From positions 1-32,988 of the forward strand of contig CAIXKO010000668.1 of assembly GCA_903919925.1 (NCBI GenBank): a stretch of DNA of 32,988 bases. Direction: 5' to 3'. The translations under genes were made by a program, and so were the position numbers. Source of the stretch: an uncultured Bacteroidota bacterium. Lineage in GTDB: Bacteria > Bacteroidota > Bacteroidia > Bacteroidales > UBA12481. Below the pieces are notes generated by a model, which made no database searches, was not told the origin of the DNA, and saw only the letters and a list, made by a program, of their open reading frames with translations. Shown in pieces: positions 24,860 through 32,988 of this stretch (position 1 is its first letter; each line of letters begins with the position of its first letter).

Positions 24860-25368
24860 AGAAACCACTCATCTGACCAACCGCTTAAGGTCCGGTTCCA
24901 TTTTTCCTTTTTTCCAGTAACTCTGAAGCCGGCATTTTTAAACAAGTTCAGACTGGCGGTATTGTATTCATCTATTGAACAATACACCTGGTTGAGGAGA
25001 AGTACGGTAAAGGCATATTTAAGGAGAATTCCGAGGGATTCTTTGGCATATCCTTTTCCCCACTCAGCTGATTCACCAATGAGAATTCCGATACCTGCAC
25101 GCTGATGCTGCGGGTCGAAATCAAACAGATCAATGAGTCCAACCGGTTTATTCCCATCGCTTGACTCAATAACCAGCCGCAATTGCTTTGCCTGGAAAAT
25201 GTCGAGGTGAGCCTGCTCAAGATACTGCCGCAGAACATAATGTGAAAAGGGGCTGAGGGTGTTACTGACCTGCCAGATTTTAGGATCGTTCTCCCAACGA
25301 TACAATAGTTCCTCGTCTGTTGGTTCGATGGCTCTCAGCCGTATCCTTTTACCTTTTAAGGAATCCAT
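24793..25368 (-). CDS. GNAT family N-acetyltransferase
   Basis: A 191-residue acetyltransferase of the RimJ/RimL-SpeG type. It begins MDSLKGKRIRLRAIEPTD, followed by LYRWENDPKIWQVS, LIDLFDFDPQHQRAGIGILIG and the acetyl-CoA loop SAEWGKGYAKESLGILLKYAF (given as 112-132), then YNTASLNLFKNAGF. Substrate unknown. The frame extends to 25419, but 25368 gives the family start and lies 4 bp after the glycosyltransferase fusion stop, so they are co-transcribed. Its last 20 or so codons run opposite the HsdR-N-like gene and look like a short non-family extension (SVIDRNEGISLINV). Confidence 0.9.
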   Translation of the reverse strand: MDSLKGKRIRLRAIEPTDEELLYRWENDPKIWQVSNTLSPFSHYVLRQYLEQAHLDIFQAKQLRLVIESSDGNKPVGLIDLFDFDPQHQRAGIGILIGESAEWGKGYAKESLGILLKYAFTVLLLNQVYCSIDEYNTASLNLFKNAGFRVTGKKEKWNRTLSGWSDEWFLQITADDWSVIDRNEGISLINV

Positions 25369-25372
25369 AGTT

Positions 25373-28264
25373 TTACAGTTTTTTAATGGCACCAGCAGTT
25401 TTGGCAAAAGGCTTGTCAAAACCTTTCTTTTTGACTACCTGTAGCTTACGGGATGCCTCATCACGGGTTTTAAATGTTCCGTAAGCATATCGGTAAAACC
25501 CATCCTTTCCTTTGTATTCATTAACCGGATTAAGTCCTTTAAAAGCTTTTTTATTAAGAGGAGTTTTGGATGCCAGGAATTGGATCGTCCATACCTCATC
25601 GCCTGGTTGATCATCAGCTGATTGTTGTAAGAGAACAACATTTTCGGGTCCGGTATTTATTTCAATTCTGATAAAGGCTATGGATCTGTCAGGCCGGTCT
25701 CCTTTTAGCAATCGTGAATTTTTAATTTCACCCCGGATAAACCCGGAGATTAGAAGTTCAATCCGGGCGGAATCGAGTGAGTCGCCCTGTGGATCAAACC
25801 AAACCGATAGCAGAGGTTGTTTTTTTAGTAAATCGGTTAATTGATTGACTAGTAAACGGCTTTGTTCGCCCAAAGTGGTATCTGAAGCAGGGTAAAACAA
25901 GGAAAAATCATTTTTAAGGTTATCCGGCAATACAATATTCCTCTCCATTTTGGTTTCCGGAAAATCAATTGGTATGGTGTATTCCAGGTAGTAAGGGAAA
26001 TAACCGTCTTTTTCAATAATCAACGCGTAGGGAAATCCTTTTTTTACCGAGAAAAGATACCATCCATTCCGGTCAGTAAGGATACTGTCGGGGATTTCAT
26101 GACTTTTCGGGTCTATTAAACTAACTCTTACAGCAGGGAGAAGTTCATTGTTTTGATGTGAGAGTATACCGTAGATCAGGCAATTATCGGGCTTAGGCCT
26201 GATCATGTTGATTTGGTCCTTAAAATCCTGACCTTGTGAGTAGGTTCCCGCATGAGCAAAAAATACCAACAGGAAGAGGAATAATTTGACCGATTGCCCG
26301 ATAGAACGAAAGCCTTTGCGTAAAATATTTACATCTTTGGAAATACGGTAATCGCGTGCATAGTGAAGGTTAAGATCGAGCCAGGTCTTGTTTTCGTATT
26401 GCCTTGTTTGTATTCCATTCTCGGGCTTAAGAATACCCTTACGCAACGGAGGCAGATGATAACCGGGGAGCAAGCCAGCCGGGGCGTAACCCACCCAGCT
26501 TCGTGTTCCCGAAAGCACCTGCAAACAATTCCATAACATTTGCCAGGGTTTTGGCAGAAAAAACCAGATTAAAACAGGTGAGAATGCCAGTAAAAAAAGC
26601 GACAGCAGAACATCTAAAACTCTTTTCATCCGGCGGTTATGAGCTTCTCCAACGGAGTTGATTGGGATAACGTAAAGGTCACCGGCAGTATTGGCGGAGT
26701 TGCTCCCGATAATTGATTCGGTGGCCTCTGGGGCAATCTTGTACTCGGTTTCAAGAGAACTTAATGCAAGCATGTGTTTGATTATTTCATTGGTGCTTAA
26801 ATCTTTTGCACAGAAAATTACCTCATCTATATGGTTTATCCGGATAATGTCGCTTAATTGAAAAACGGACCCAAGATATCTGCCTGATTCGATTAAAGTT
26901 GCATCGGGTGCTACAAAACCAAACACTTCAAGCGGCTGGCTGGTTTGTGCTAAAAATTGACTGATTCTCTCAGATTCATCTGGTTTGCCCACAATGACCA
27001 GCTTTTTGCGGCTTCCAATATCAAGACGGTAACCGGATATGCGTAAATAGTTTAGGATCATTCTGATACTAAATATTCCGAATAGGGTCCAGAGTGAACC
27101 TAACAAAATTAAGGCTCTGGAAAAACGATAAACTTCAGGCAAGAGCGAATAAGCCACCAAAATGATGGCGGTTCCATAAACCATGCCCCTGAATATCCTC
27201 CCAAGTTTTATTGGCAGGTCATAGCCGCCTGAGAAATATATTGCAGATAACCATAGAATTATATAAGCCGGAACAAACAGGATCAAAAACTCTGGTGGAT
27301 GGTGGCCCCCATTTGGGAATTTTATGGACTCCCAGGTTGGATTAATCAGGAGGAACCCAAGAAAGGAAACTGCTGCATCGGCTAATGGAAGAATCAACCG
27401 GTTAAATCCCCGGCGAAACAAGGATATAGCGGCTCTAAAATAAACAGTGATCCTGATAAAGAAAGAGAACCACCTGGCATTATTTTTTGAAAAATGTTTG
27501 GTTGCGAAAATAATCATCGCCTGATAAAACATCACCACATAATTGATGCTGGCCTTTTTTGTGCTTTCTCCTTTGTAATGTATTATGGTAGTATCAGGAA
27601 AATAGTAATTGAGGTAGCCTGCAAGGCGAATCCGGTAAGACAGGTCAATATCCTCGCCATACATAAAAAATGATTCATCGAAAAAACCGGTTAAATCGAG
27701 CACTGATTTTCTGATCAGCATAAAAGCACCAGGTAGAATATCAACAGGATTTATCTCATCCTGAGGCAAATATCCAAGGTGGTACTGGCCAAATCTACGG
27801 GATTTAGGAAAAATGGCAGCAAATCCGAAAACTTTATAGAAGGAAACCCATGGGGTAGGGAGCGCACGCTTGGATTCAGGAAGGAAGGTTCCTTTACCGT
27901 TAATCATTCTAACGCCGAGTGCTCCGGCCTCCGGATGACTATCCATAAATTCCAGAATTTTCACAAAGGTGAATTCTTCAACTACTGTGTCCGGGTTAAG
28001 TATGAGTTGAAATTCACCACTGGCGATGGCCATAGCCTGATTATTGGCTTTTGCAAATCCGGTGTTTTCCAAATTTTCAATCAGCCTGACTTCCGGAAAT
28101 TGGCTCTTTACCATGACACAGGAACCATCAACCGAATTGTTATCTACTACAAAAACCTCAATGGGAATGTCTTTTCCGGCACGGTAAACCGACTTGATGC
28201 ATTGTTCAAGAAAGAACTTAACGTTGTAACTGACAATGATAACCGATATCCGGACAGGCTTCAT
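25373..28264 (-). CDS. Glycosyltransferase 2 / sugar-transferase-like / OmpA-like / SPOR fusion protein
   Basis: A 963-residue open frame that reads as two proteins joined. Residues 1-290 form a GT2 transferase (VIIVSYNVKFFLEQC, VVDNNSVDGS, LNPDTV, GEDIDLSYRI). Membrane helices at about 293-402, a Rossmann-like segment (420-545) and a sugar-transferase-like part (546-657, SGTRSWVGYAP, LHYARDY) follow; the latter lacks the KFRTM catalytic stretch. Its normal C-terminus near 657 runs directly into KLFLFLLVFFAHAGTYSQG, a perfect signal-peptide look-alike. Next come a carboxypeptidase-regulatory-like domain (694-780), a degraded OmpA-like segment (785-870) and a SPOR domain (890-963). No ATG, GTG or TTG precedes the signal-like stretch. 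It lies 19 bp after recR. Confidence 0.85.
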   Translation of the reverse strand: MKPVRISVIIVSYNVKFFLEQCIKSVYRAGKDIPIEVFVVDNNSVDGSCVMVKSQFPEVRLIENLENTGFAKANNQAMAIASGEFQLILNPDTVVEEFTFVKILEFMDSHPEAGALGVRMINGKGTFLPESKRALPTPWVSFYKVFGFAAIFPKSRRFGQYHLGYLPQDEINPVDILPGAFMLIRKSVLDLTGFFDESFFMYGEDIDLSYRIRLAGYLNYYFPDTTIIHYKGESTKKASINYVVMFYQAMIIFATKHFSKNNARWFSFFIRITVYFRAAISLFRRGFNRLILPLADAAVSFLGFLLINPTWESIKFPNGGHHPPEFLILFVPAYIILWLSAIYFSGGYDLPIKLGRIFRGMVYGTAIILVAYSLLPEVYRFSRALILLGSLWTLFGIFSIRMILNYLRISGYRLDIGSRKKLVIVGKPDESERISQFLAQTSQPLEVFGFVAPDATLIESGRYLGSVFQLSDIIRINHIDEVIFCAKDLSTNEIIKHMLALSSLETEYKIAPEATESIIGSNSANTAGDLYVIPINSVGEAHNRRMKRVLDVLLSLFLLAFSPVLIWFFLPKPWQMLWNCLQVLSGTRSWVGYAPAGLLPGYHLPPLRKGILKPENGIQTRQYENKTWLDLNLHYARDYRISKDVNILRKGFRSIGQSVKLFLFLLVFFAHAGTYSQGQDFKDQINMIRPKPDNCLIYGILSHQNNELLPAVRVSLIDPKSHEIPDSILTDRNGWYLFSVKKGFPYALIIEKDGYFPYYLEYTIPIDFPETKMERNIVLPDNLKNDFSLFYPASDTTLGEQSRLLVNQLTDLLKKQPLLSVWFDPQGDSLDSARIELLISGFIRGEIKNSRLLKGDRPDRSIAFIRIEINTGPENVVLLQQSADDQPGDEVWTIQFLASKTPLNKKAFKGLNPVNEYKGKDGFYRYAYGTFKTRDEASRKLQVVKKKGFDKPFAKTAGAIKKL

Positions 28265-28283
28265 ATATGATTATTTTTGCAGT

Positions 28284-28913
28284 TTAAATTTTGCGTAATG
28301 ATTCTTCAAACAATGTTCGGTTAATCAGAGAGCGGCCCAGCGTAATTTCATCGGTAAATTCCAGCTCATTGCCTACTGCAACACCTCGTGCCAAAGTGGT
28401 AATCTTTACCTGATGTTCAGATAACTTCCTGTAAATAAAGAAATTGGTTGCATCCCCTTCCATCGTGGCGCTCAAAGCCAGTATAACTTCCCTGGTATTT
28501 CCGGATGAAACCCGTTGCGTTAATGAGCCAACGGTAAGATTTGCCGGACCGATGCCATCCATTGGAGAGATTATCCCACCAAGAACGTGATAAACACCAG
28601 TGTACTGCTGCGTAGATTCGATTGCCATGACATCACGGATGTTTTCCACAACACAAATCAAGGATCGGTCGCGAGCGGGATTCGAACAAACCTGGCATAT
28701 TTCCTGGTCTGAAATGTTATGACATATTTTGCAGTGATGGATCTCCTTTCTTAATTCTAATAAGCTGTTTGCTAAGGCTTCTGATTCACTAATATCCTGT
28801 TTTAGTAAATGCAATACCAGGCGAAGTGCAGTTTTTCTTCCTACACCCGGCAATTTTGAAAATTCATTTACAGCTCTTTCCAGTAGTTTTGAAGTATATT
28901 TTGAAGAATCCAT
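28284..28913 (-). CDS. recR: Recombination mediator RecR
   Basis: A 209-residue RecR, which with RecO/RecF loads RecA on gapped DNA. It has the helix-hairpin-helix [20 protein letters not shown] (20 residues), a zinc site [16 protein letters not shown], and the Toprim region [30 protein letters not shown] and [17 protein letters not shown]. The frame extends 23 codons upstream to 28982, but a good promoter lies inside that extension and family members start just before SSKYTSKLL, so ATG 28913 is chosen. It heads a recR-glycosyltransferase-GNAT operon. Confidence 0.97.
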   Translation of the reverse strand: MDSSKYTSKLLERAVNEFSKLPGVGRKTALRLVLHLLKQDISESEALANSLLELRKEIHHCKICHNISDQEICQVCSNPARDRSLICVVENIRDVMAIESTQQYTGVYHVLGGIISPMDGIGPANLTVGSLTQRVSSGNTREVILALSATMEGDATNFFIYRKLSEHQVKITTLARGVAVGNELEFTDEITLGRSLINRTLFEESLRKI

Positions 28914-28930
28914 TAGTCTGAAATAATGCT

Positions 28931-28961
28931 CAAAAGTAACATCGTTACCATCGATTAGCAA
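28931..28961 (-). promoter_or_regulatory. Promoter of recR
   Basis: On minus: TTG (28961-28959), a 20-bp spacer, then a perfect TACTTTTG (28938-28931), leaving about 10 nt of leader to ATG 28913. Confidence 0.65.
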
Positions 28962-28997
28962 TTTTTTAACTTTATTTGCCATAACTAGTCAAAAACA

Positions 28998-30443
28998 ATG
29001 AACCCAATCTGGATTGCAGTCATTCTTCTGGGCTATTTCGGCCTGTTGCTTTTAATTTCATGGTTGACGAGCAAGGGTGCGGATAATGCAAGTTTCTTTA
29101 TCGGAAACAGAAAATCTCCCTGGTATATCGTTGCAATTGGCATGGTTGGCGCATCCATTTCAGGCGTAACCTTTATATCAGTCCCAGGTTGGGTGATCTC
29201 CAGTCAATATGCTTACATGCAAATGATTTTTGGCTACCTAATAGGATATCAGGTTGTTATATGGGTTCTTCTTCCGCTTTATTATAAACTGAGATTAACA
29301 TCGATTTACGGTTACCTTAATCAGCGATTTGGCTACTGGTCCTATAAATCCGGAGCGTTTTTCTTTTTATTATCCAGAACAATAGGCTCAGCCGCGCGGT
29401 TATTTCTGGTATCTGCAGTTTTGCAACTGACTCTTTTTGATGCGTTGCATGTACCGTTTGCCATAAATGTGATGATCACAATCGGCCTGATTTGGCTTTA
29501 TACCTTTAAGGGCGGAATCCGCACAATCATCTGGACCGACTCAGTACAGGCTTTTTTGTTTGTTGCCGCTTTGATTCTTACGGTTGTCCTGATAATGAAG
29601 GACATGAACATTGGCTGGTCGGGGATGATCAGTCAGATTCGTGAAGCCGGATTAGGAAAAATGTTCTTCTGGGATGACTTTGCCGGTGACCGAAAACACT
29701 TCATAAAATATTTCATCGGAGGTATATTTATTGTCATTACCATGACCGGCCTCGACCAGGATATGATGCAGAAGAATCTGAGCTGCAAAACATTGAAGGA
29801 ATCCCAAAAGAATATGACCTGGTTCAGCCTTTCGTTGGTTCCAATCAATCTGCTTTTTCTTACACTTGGTGCCCTTCTGATACTATTTGCACGATCCAGA
29901 AATATTGATATTCCTGCTGCATCCGACAGTTTGTTCCCGATGATTGCCACTGGCGGATATCTGACGCCCTTTATCAGTGTAATATTTATTCTCGGACTTG
30001 TTGCAGCAGCTTATTCAAGCGCCGATTCAGCTATGACTGCATTAACCACCTCGATAACCATCGATATTCTAAACAAAGAAAATGCCCCTGAGGAGGTTAC
30101 GCGCAAAGTGCGATACCGCGTTCACATTGTTTTATCGCTGATATTTTTGCTGGTAATCCTTTTATTCAGGGCGCTCAACAATAAAAGCATAATTGATACC
30201 ATCTTTACCATCGCCGGATACACGTACGGACCTTTGCTGGGCTTGTTTGTTTTCGGGATGTTTACCCGATATAACATACACGACCGGCTTGTTCCGTACG
30301 TGGTGGTTTCAGCACCAATCCTGACTTACCTTATACAATTCTTTGCCAGGCAATGGTTTAATTATACAGTCAGCTTTGAGTTGATTCTGATCAACGGAAT
30401 GCTGACTTTTGGTTTTCTCTGGCTTATTCGTCGTCGTTCTTAG
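28998..30443 (+). CDS. Sodium:solute symporter
   Basis: A 481-residue transporter of the solute:sodium symporter (SSS) family with about 13 helices. Typical signatures: ASFFIGNRKSPWYIVAIGMVGASISGVTFIS (about 31-61, split over helix 2), KSGAFFFLLSRTIGSAARLFLV, TFKGGIRTIIWTDSVQAFLF, ITMTGLDQDMMQKNLSCKT and LGLVAAAYSSADSAMTALTTS, the last including the Na2-site serines. The solute is unknown. It can use the Na+ gradient made by the nqr operon in this window. A TTTATTTG box at 28971-28978 is a weak promoter candidate. The stop overlaps the opposing acyl-CoA synthetase gene by 20 bp. Confidence 0.95.
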   Translation: MNPIWIAVILLGYFGLLLLISWLTSKGADNASFFIGNRKSPWYIVAIGMVGASISGVTFISVPGWVISSQYAYMQMIFGYLIGYQVVIWVLLPLYYKLRLTSIYGYLNQRFGYWSYKSGAFFFLLSRTIGSAARLFLVSAVLQLTLFDALHVPFAINVMITIGLIWLYTFKGGIRTIIWTDSVQAFLFVAALILTVVLIMKDMNIGWSGMISQIREAGLGKMFFWDDFAGDRKHFIKYFIGGIFIVITMTGLDQDMMQKNLSCKTLKESQKNMTWFSLSLVPINLLFLTLGALLILFARSRNIDIPAASDSLFPMIATGGYLTPFISVIFILGLVAAAYSSADSAMTALTTSITIDILNKENAPEEVTRKVRYRVHIVLSLIFLLVILLFRALNNKSIIDTIFTIAGYTYGPLLGLFVFGMFTRYNIHDRLVPYVVVSAPILTYLIQFFARQWFNYTVSFELILINGMLTFGFLWLIRRRS

Positions 30444-32208
30444 ACATACTATAAACATCCTTGATAATCGCCGCGTACTTTTGGTGGAGGTAGTTCCTCT
30501 TGAGTTTAAGCGTTGGCGACAATTCCCCTGTTGCGGAGGTCCATTCATCAACCACGAGGCGGAATCTTTTAATCTGCTCATGCGGAGCCAGCTTCTTATT
30601 GATGGCATTAATTTCCTGCTGGTAGCGGGCAATGATCTGAGGTCTGCAAATCAGTTCAAAGTTGTCACGGTAGTGAATACTTTTCTTTGAGCAATAATCG
30701 TGAAGAAACCTGAAGTTCGGGGAAAGAATTGCAGAAGTGAATTTTTGGTTTTCACCGATAATCATGCTATTCTCAATGAAATAGGATTCTTTTATTTTGT
30801 TCTCGATTGATTGGGGTGCGATATATTTTCCGCCGGAATTTTTAAAGATTTCCTTCTTTCGGTCGGTAATCTTCAGGAACCTTCCGTTAATCATTTCTCC
30901 AATGTCTCCGGTATGGAACCAGCCCTCGGAATCGATCACATCGTTGGTTAAATCCTGGTTTTTATAATACCCCATCATTAAGGACGGGCCTTTCATAAGA
31001 ATTTCCCCATCAGGCGCAATTTTTACTTCCAGGCTCTTGAGAACCAATCCCACTGTTCCAAACATATTATCGGGATGCAGTTTATTGTTTATGGTAATAA
31101 CAGGAGATGTCTCAGTCAAACCGTATCCTTCCTGAATCAGTACACCGGCAGCAGTAAATACCCTGGCCAATCGTGGTTGAAGGGCTGCACCACCGGAAAA
31201 TACCATTTTAACATTTCCGCCCAACCCTTCTCTCCATTTTGTAAATACCAGCTTGTCCACGATTTTATGCTGGAAAGCGTACCAGGAGCCGTTTGCCCCT
31301 CCATGCTCATATCTTAGCCCGATGTTGACAGCCCAAAAGAATATTTGTTTTTTTATTCCTTTCAATGCTTTTCCCTTTGCCAGGATCTTATCGTACATAA
31401 CTTCGAGAATCCTGGGAACTGTTACAAATGTACTGGCTTTGATTTCCTTGAGATCCTGTCCTATAGTGCCCAGATTTTCAGCATAGTATAAGCCATATCC
31501 CTGGAGTTGGTATCCGTAATGCACAATGCGTTCCAGAACATGACAAAGCGGCAGGAAGCTTAATGCCCTGGCGGTATGATCAAGATCGAGAATATGCAAG
31601 GCATCCATTAGATTTGTCATCATGTTTTGATGAGACAGCATAACCCCTTTGGGCACACCTGTAGTGCCGGATGTGTAGATTATGGTAAATAGGTCTGTCG
31701 GTTCGATGGATGCCTTGATCCCCGGCAATTTATCGGACCACAATTTTTCATTTTTCTCACCAAGTTCAGCGATTTCTTTCCAGTTATTGGCACCGTCAAC
31801 CTCATTAAAGGTGTAAATGTTTTCGATGTTCGGAGTTTTAATTTTTGAAAATTTCCGATAGAGCGCTGAATCAGATGCAAGAGCGAGTCTGGCATCAGAA
31901 TGTTCTAAAATGTAAGCCGTTTCATCTTCACTGAGGGTTGGGTAAATCGGCACATGAACCACACCAATCTGCATCATCCCCATATCGAGGAAATTCCACT
32001 CCGGGCGGTTGTTGGAGGCGCTAACGATTTTATCGCCCTTTTTTAAACCCAGGGAAAGCAACCCATAGCTGATTTGGTTTGCGATTCTGACATACTCGTC
32101 AGTAGACCAGGTTACCCACTGTCCATCAACTTTTGAAGCCAGTGCGTCGGTACGTGGATACGTTTTCATTGCGTGATCCAGCACATCGAAAGTTCTGCGT
32201 ATTTCCAT
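30424..32208 (-). CDS. Long-chain acyl-CoA synthetase (AMP-forming)
   Basis: A 594-residue adenylate-forming ligase, activating fatty acids to acyl-CoA through acyl-AMP. Motifs in order: the P-loop-like IIYTSGTTGVPKGVMLSH, LPLCHVLERI, VFSGGAALQPRLARVF, GYGLTETSPV, EGWFHTGDIGEM and ITDRKKEIFKNSGGKYIAPQ, with the C-terminal lysine in the GELSPTLKLKRNYL stretch. Length is normal for bacterial long-chain forms. It lies 25 bp after an aldo/keto reductase gene on the same strand and may be co-transcribed with it. It overlaps the symporter gene tail-to-tail. Confidence 0.94.
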   Translation of the reverse strand: MEIRRTFDVLDHAMKTYPRTDALASKVDGQWVTWSTDEYVRIANQISYGLLSLGLKKGDKIVSASNNRPEWNFLDMGMMQIGVVHVPIYPTLSEDETAYILEHSDARLALASDSALYRKFSKIKTPNIENIYTFNEVDGANNWKEIAELGEKNEKLWSDKLPGIKASIEPTDLFTIIYTSGTTGVPKGVMLSHQNMMTNLMDALHILDLDHTARALSFLPLCHVLERIVHYGYQLQGYGLYYAENLGTIGQDLKEIKASTFVTVPRILEVMYDKILAKGKALKGIKKQIFFWAVNIGLRYEHGGANGSWYAFQHKIVDKLVFTKWREGLGGNVKMVFSGGAALQPRLARVFTAAGVLIQEGYGLTETSPVITINNKLHPDNMFGTVGLVLKSLEVKIAPDGEILMKGPSLMMGYYKNQDLTNDVIDSEGWFHTGDIGEMINGRFLKITDRKKEIFKNSGGKYIAPQSIENKIKESYFIENSMIIGENQKFTSAILSPNFRFLHDYCSKKSIHYRDNFELICRPQIIARYQQEINAINKKLAPHEQIKRFRLVVDEWTSATGELSPTLKLKRNYLHQKYAAIIKDVYSMSKNDDE

Positions 32209-32233
32209 ATATAATTCAAGGTTAGGTTGTTTC

Positions 32234-32988
32234 TTACAAACAAGAATTAATTATTTCAAGTTGATCCGGGGTGAAATCGGGGATATCCAGGATCCGAAGG
32301 TTAGTATCAAGTTGTTGTTTACTACTGACTCCAATAAGAACCGAAGTGATGAAGTCATGACTTTTTACCCAATTCAAAGCAAGTTCAGCCAGTGACATAC
32401 CGAAGTTACCTGCTACCTCGTTCAATTTGTGAACTACCGACAGGATTTCAGGAGTTATCTGATTTGCCTTTAAAAAGCCGTGAGGCTTGCCTGCTCTGGA
32501 GCCGGCTGGAATACCATCGAGATACCGGTTGGTTAGCAGACCCTGAGCCAAAGGAGAGAAGGCAATACACCCTATTTTGTTTCTCCGGAGAACTTTTGCC
32601 AGATCATCTTCAGCTTCGCGCTTGAAAAGTGAATATTTCACCTGATGAATCAGGCATGGGCATCCCAGATCAGAAAGAATCCGGGCCGCTTCAGCGGTTT
32701 GTTCGGGAGGGTAGTTTGAAATCCCGGCATAAAGTGCTTTTCCCGACCTGACAGCCTGGGCCAATGCGCCCATCGTTTCCTCCACCGGCGTTAATGGATC
32801 ATACCGGTGAGAGTAGAAAATATCGACATAATCCAGCTTCATTCTGGATAAGCTCTGGTCGAGCGAGGCAAGCAGATATTTTCTGGAACCCAGATCCCCA
32901 TATGGCCCTGGCCACATTAAATATCCGGCTTTCGTGCTGATGATCAGTTCATCACGATAAGGGGTCAGATCTTTTTTTAGAATTTTCC
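32234..32988 (-). CDS. Aldo/keto reductase, YghZ-like (5' end outside the window)
   Basis: The frame is open from the stop at 32234 to the window edge, 251 codons, and continues upstream of the first ATG with KKDLTPYRDELIISTKAGY, which is clearly family sequence. The YghZ/Kv-beta-type motifs MWPGPYGDLGSRKYLLASLD, DYVDIFYSHRYDPLTPVEET, AGISNYPPEQ, QVKYSLF, AFSPLAQGLLT and LIGVSSKQQLD are present. The catalytic Lys (TKAG) and His (SHR) are visible; the Asp and Tyr lie in the missing N-terminal part. Relatives reduce aldehydes, including L-glyceraldehyde 3-phosphate. Full length would be near 330 residues. Confidence 0.92.
   Translation of the reverse strand, partial: KILKKDLTPYRDELIISTKAGYLMWPGPYGDLGSRKYLLASLDQSLSRMKLDYVDIFYSHRYDPLTPVEETMGALAQAVRSGKALYAGISNYPPEQTAEAARILSDLGCPCLIHQVKYSLFKREAEDDLAKVLRRNKIGCIAFSPLAQGLLTNRYLDGIPAGSRAGKPHGFLKANQITPEILSVVHKLNEVAGNFGMSLAELALNWVKSHDFITSVLIGVSSKQQLDTNLRILDIPDFTPDQLEIINSCL

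Noticed and set aside
25435-25641. Separate small minus-strand frame over the SPOR region
   Set aside because: Alternative frame inside the fusion gene; the SPOR motif is read in the long frame.
28914-28982. 23-codon N-terminal extension of RecR
   Set aside because: Contains the recR promoter and is not part of the conserved RecR start.

Overview
This looks like a chromosomal segment of a Bacteroidota member, most likely Bacteroidales-like. Evidence: a type IX secretion (T9SS) cargo with a C-terminal sorting domain, a DUF5103 T9SS plug-type protein, a DUF4249 lipoprotein, a six-gene Na+-NQR operon, and repeated -7 boxes of the TAnnTTTG type with no consistent Shine-Dalgarno sites. No rRNA, tRNA, CRISPR array or insertion sequence was seen.

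Layout. 1-843: 3'-truncated miaA (minus). 1061-2374: AAA/DUF4143 ATPase preceded by two direct copies of an imperfect dyad. 2520-4246: three consecutive lipoprotein genes, the third (PKD-like) a pseudogene that stops where a 13-unit, 9-bp tandem repeat begins (4242-4358). 4351-6723: LuxC-type acyl-CoA reductase (minus), divergent from a MacB-like permease (plus). 6787-13170 (all minus): gapA, T9SS-exported beta-propeller protein, predicted outer-membrane protein, T9SS plug protein. 13236-20209: nqrABCDEF plus apbE. 20152-20427: small four-cysteine membrane protein, antisense to the apbE end. 20494-24337: yqgE, then (minus) a tight operon amn-holA-rhomboid-class IV aminotransferase-like. 24386-24859: orphan HsdR-N nuclease domain. 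24793-28913 (minus): recR, a 963-aa glycosyltransferase/SPOR fusion and a GNAT acetyltransferase. 28998-30443: Na+:solute symporter. 30424-32988 (minus): acyl-CoA synthetase and a 5'-truncated aldo/keto reductase.

How it fits together. Na+-NQR pumps Na+ out using NADH. ApbE attaches FMN to NqrB and NqrC, and the symporter can spend the Na+ gradient. T9SS cargo and plug protein belong to the outer-membrane export route. The rest is mostly housekeeping.

Most worth a second look: (1) the small Cys4 membrane protein beside apbE as a possible NqrM counterpart; (2) the in-frame fusion of a glycosyltransferase to a secreted OmpA-like/SPOR protein; (3) a fold-type-IV PLP protein without the expected lysine; (4) the decayed lipoprotein gene ending in a minisatellite that also supplies the stop codon of the opposing gene; (5) a palindromic switch-like leader just before apbE; (6) four tail-to-tail overlapping gene pairs.
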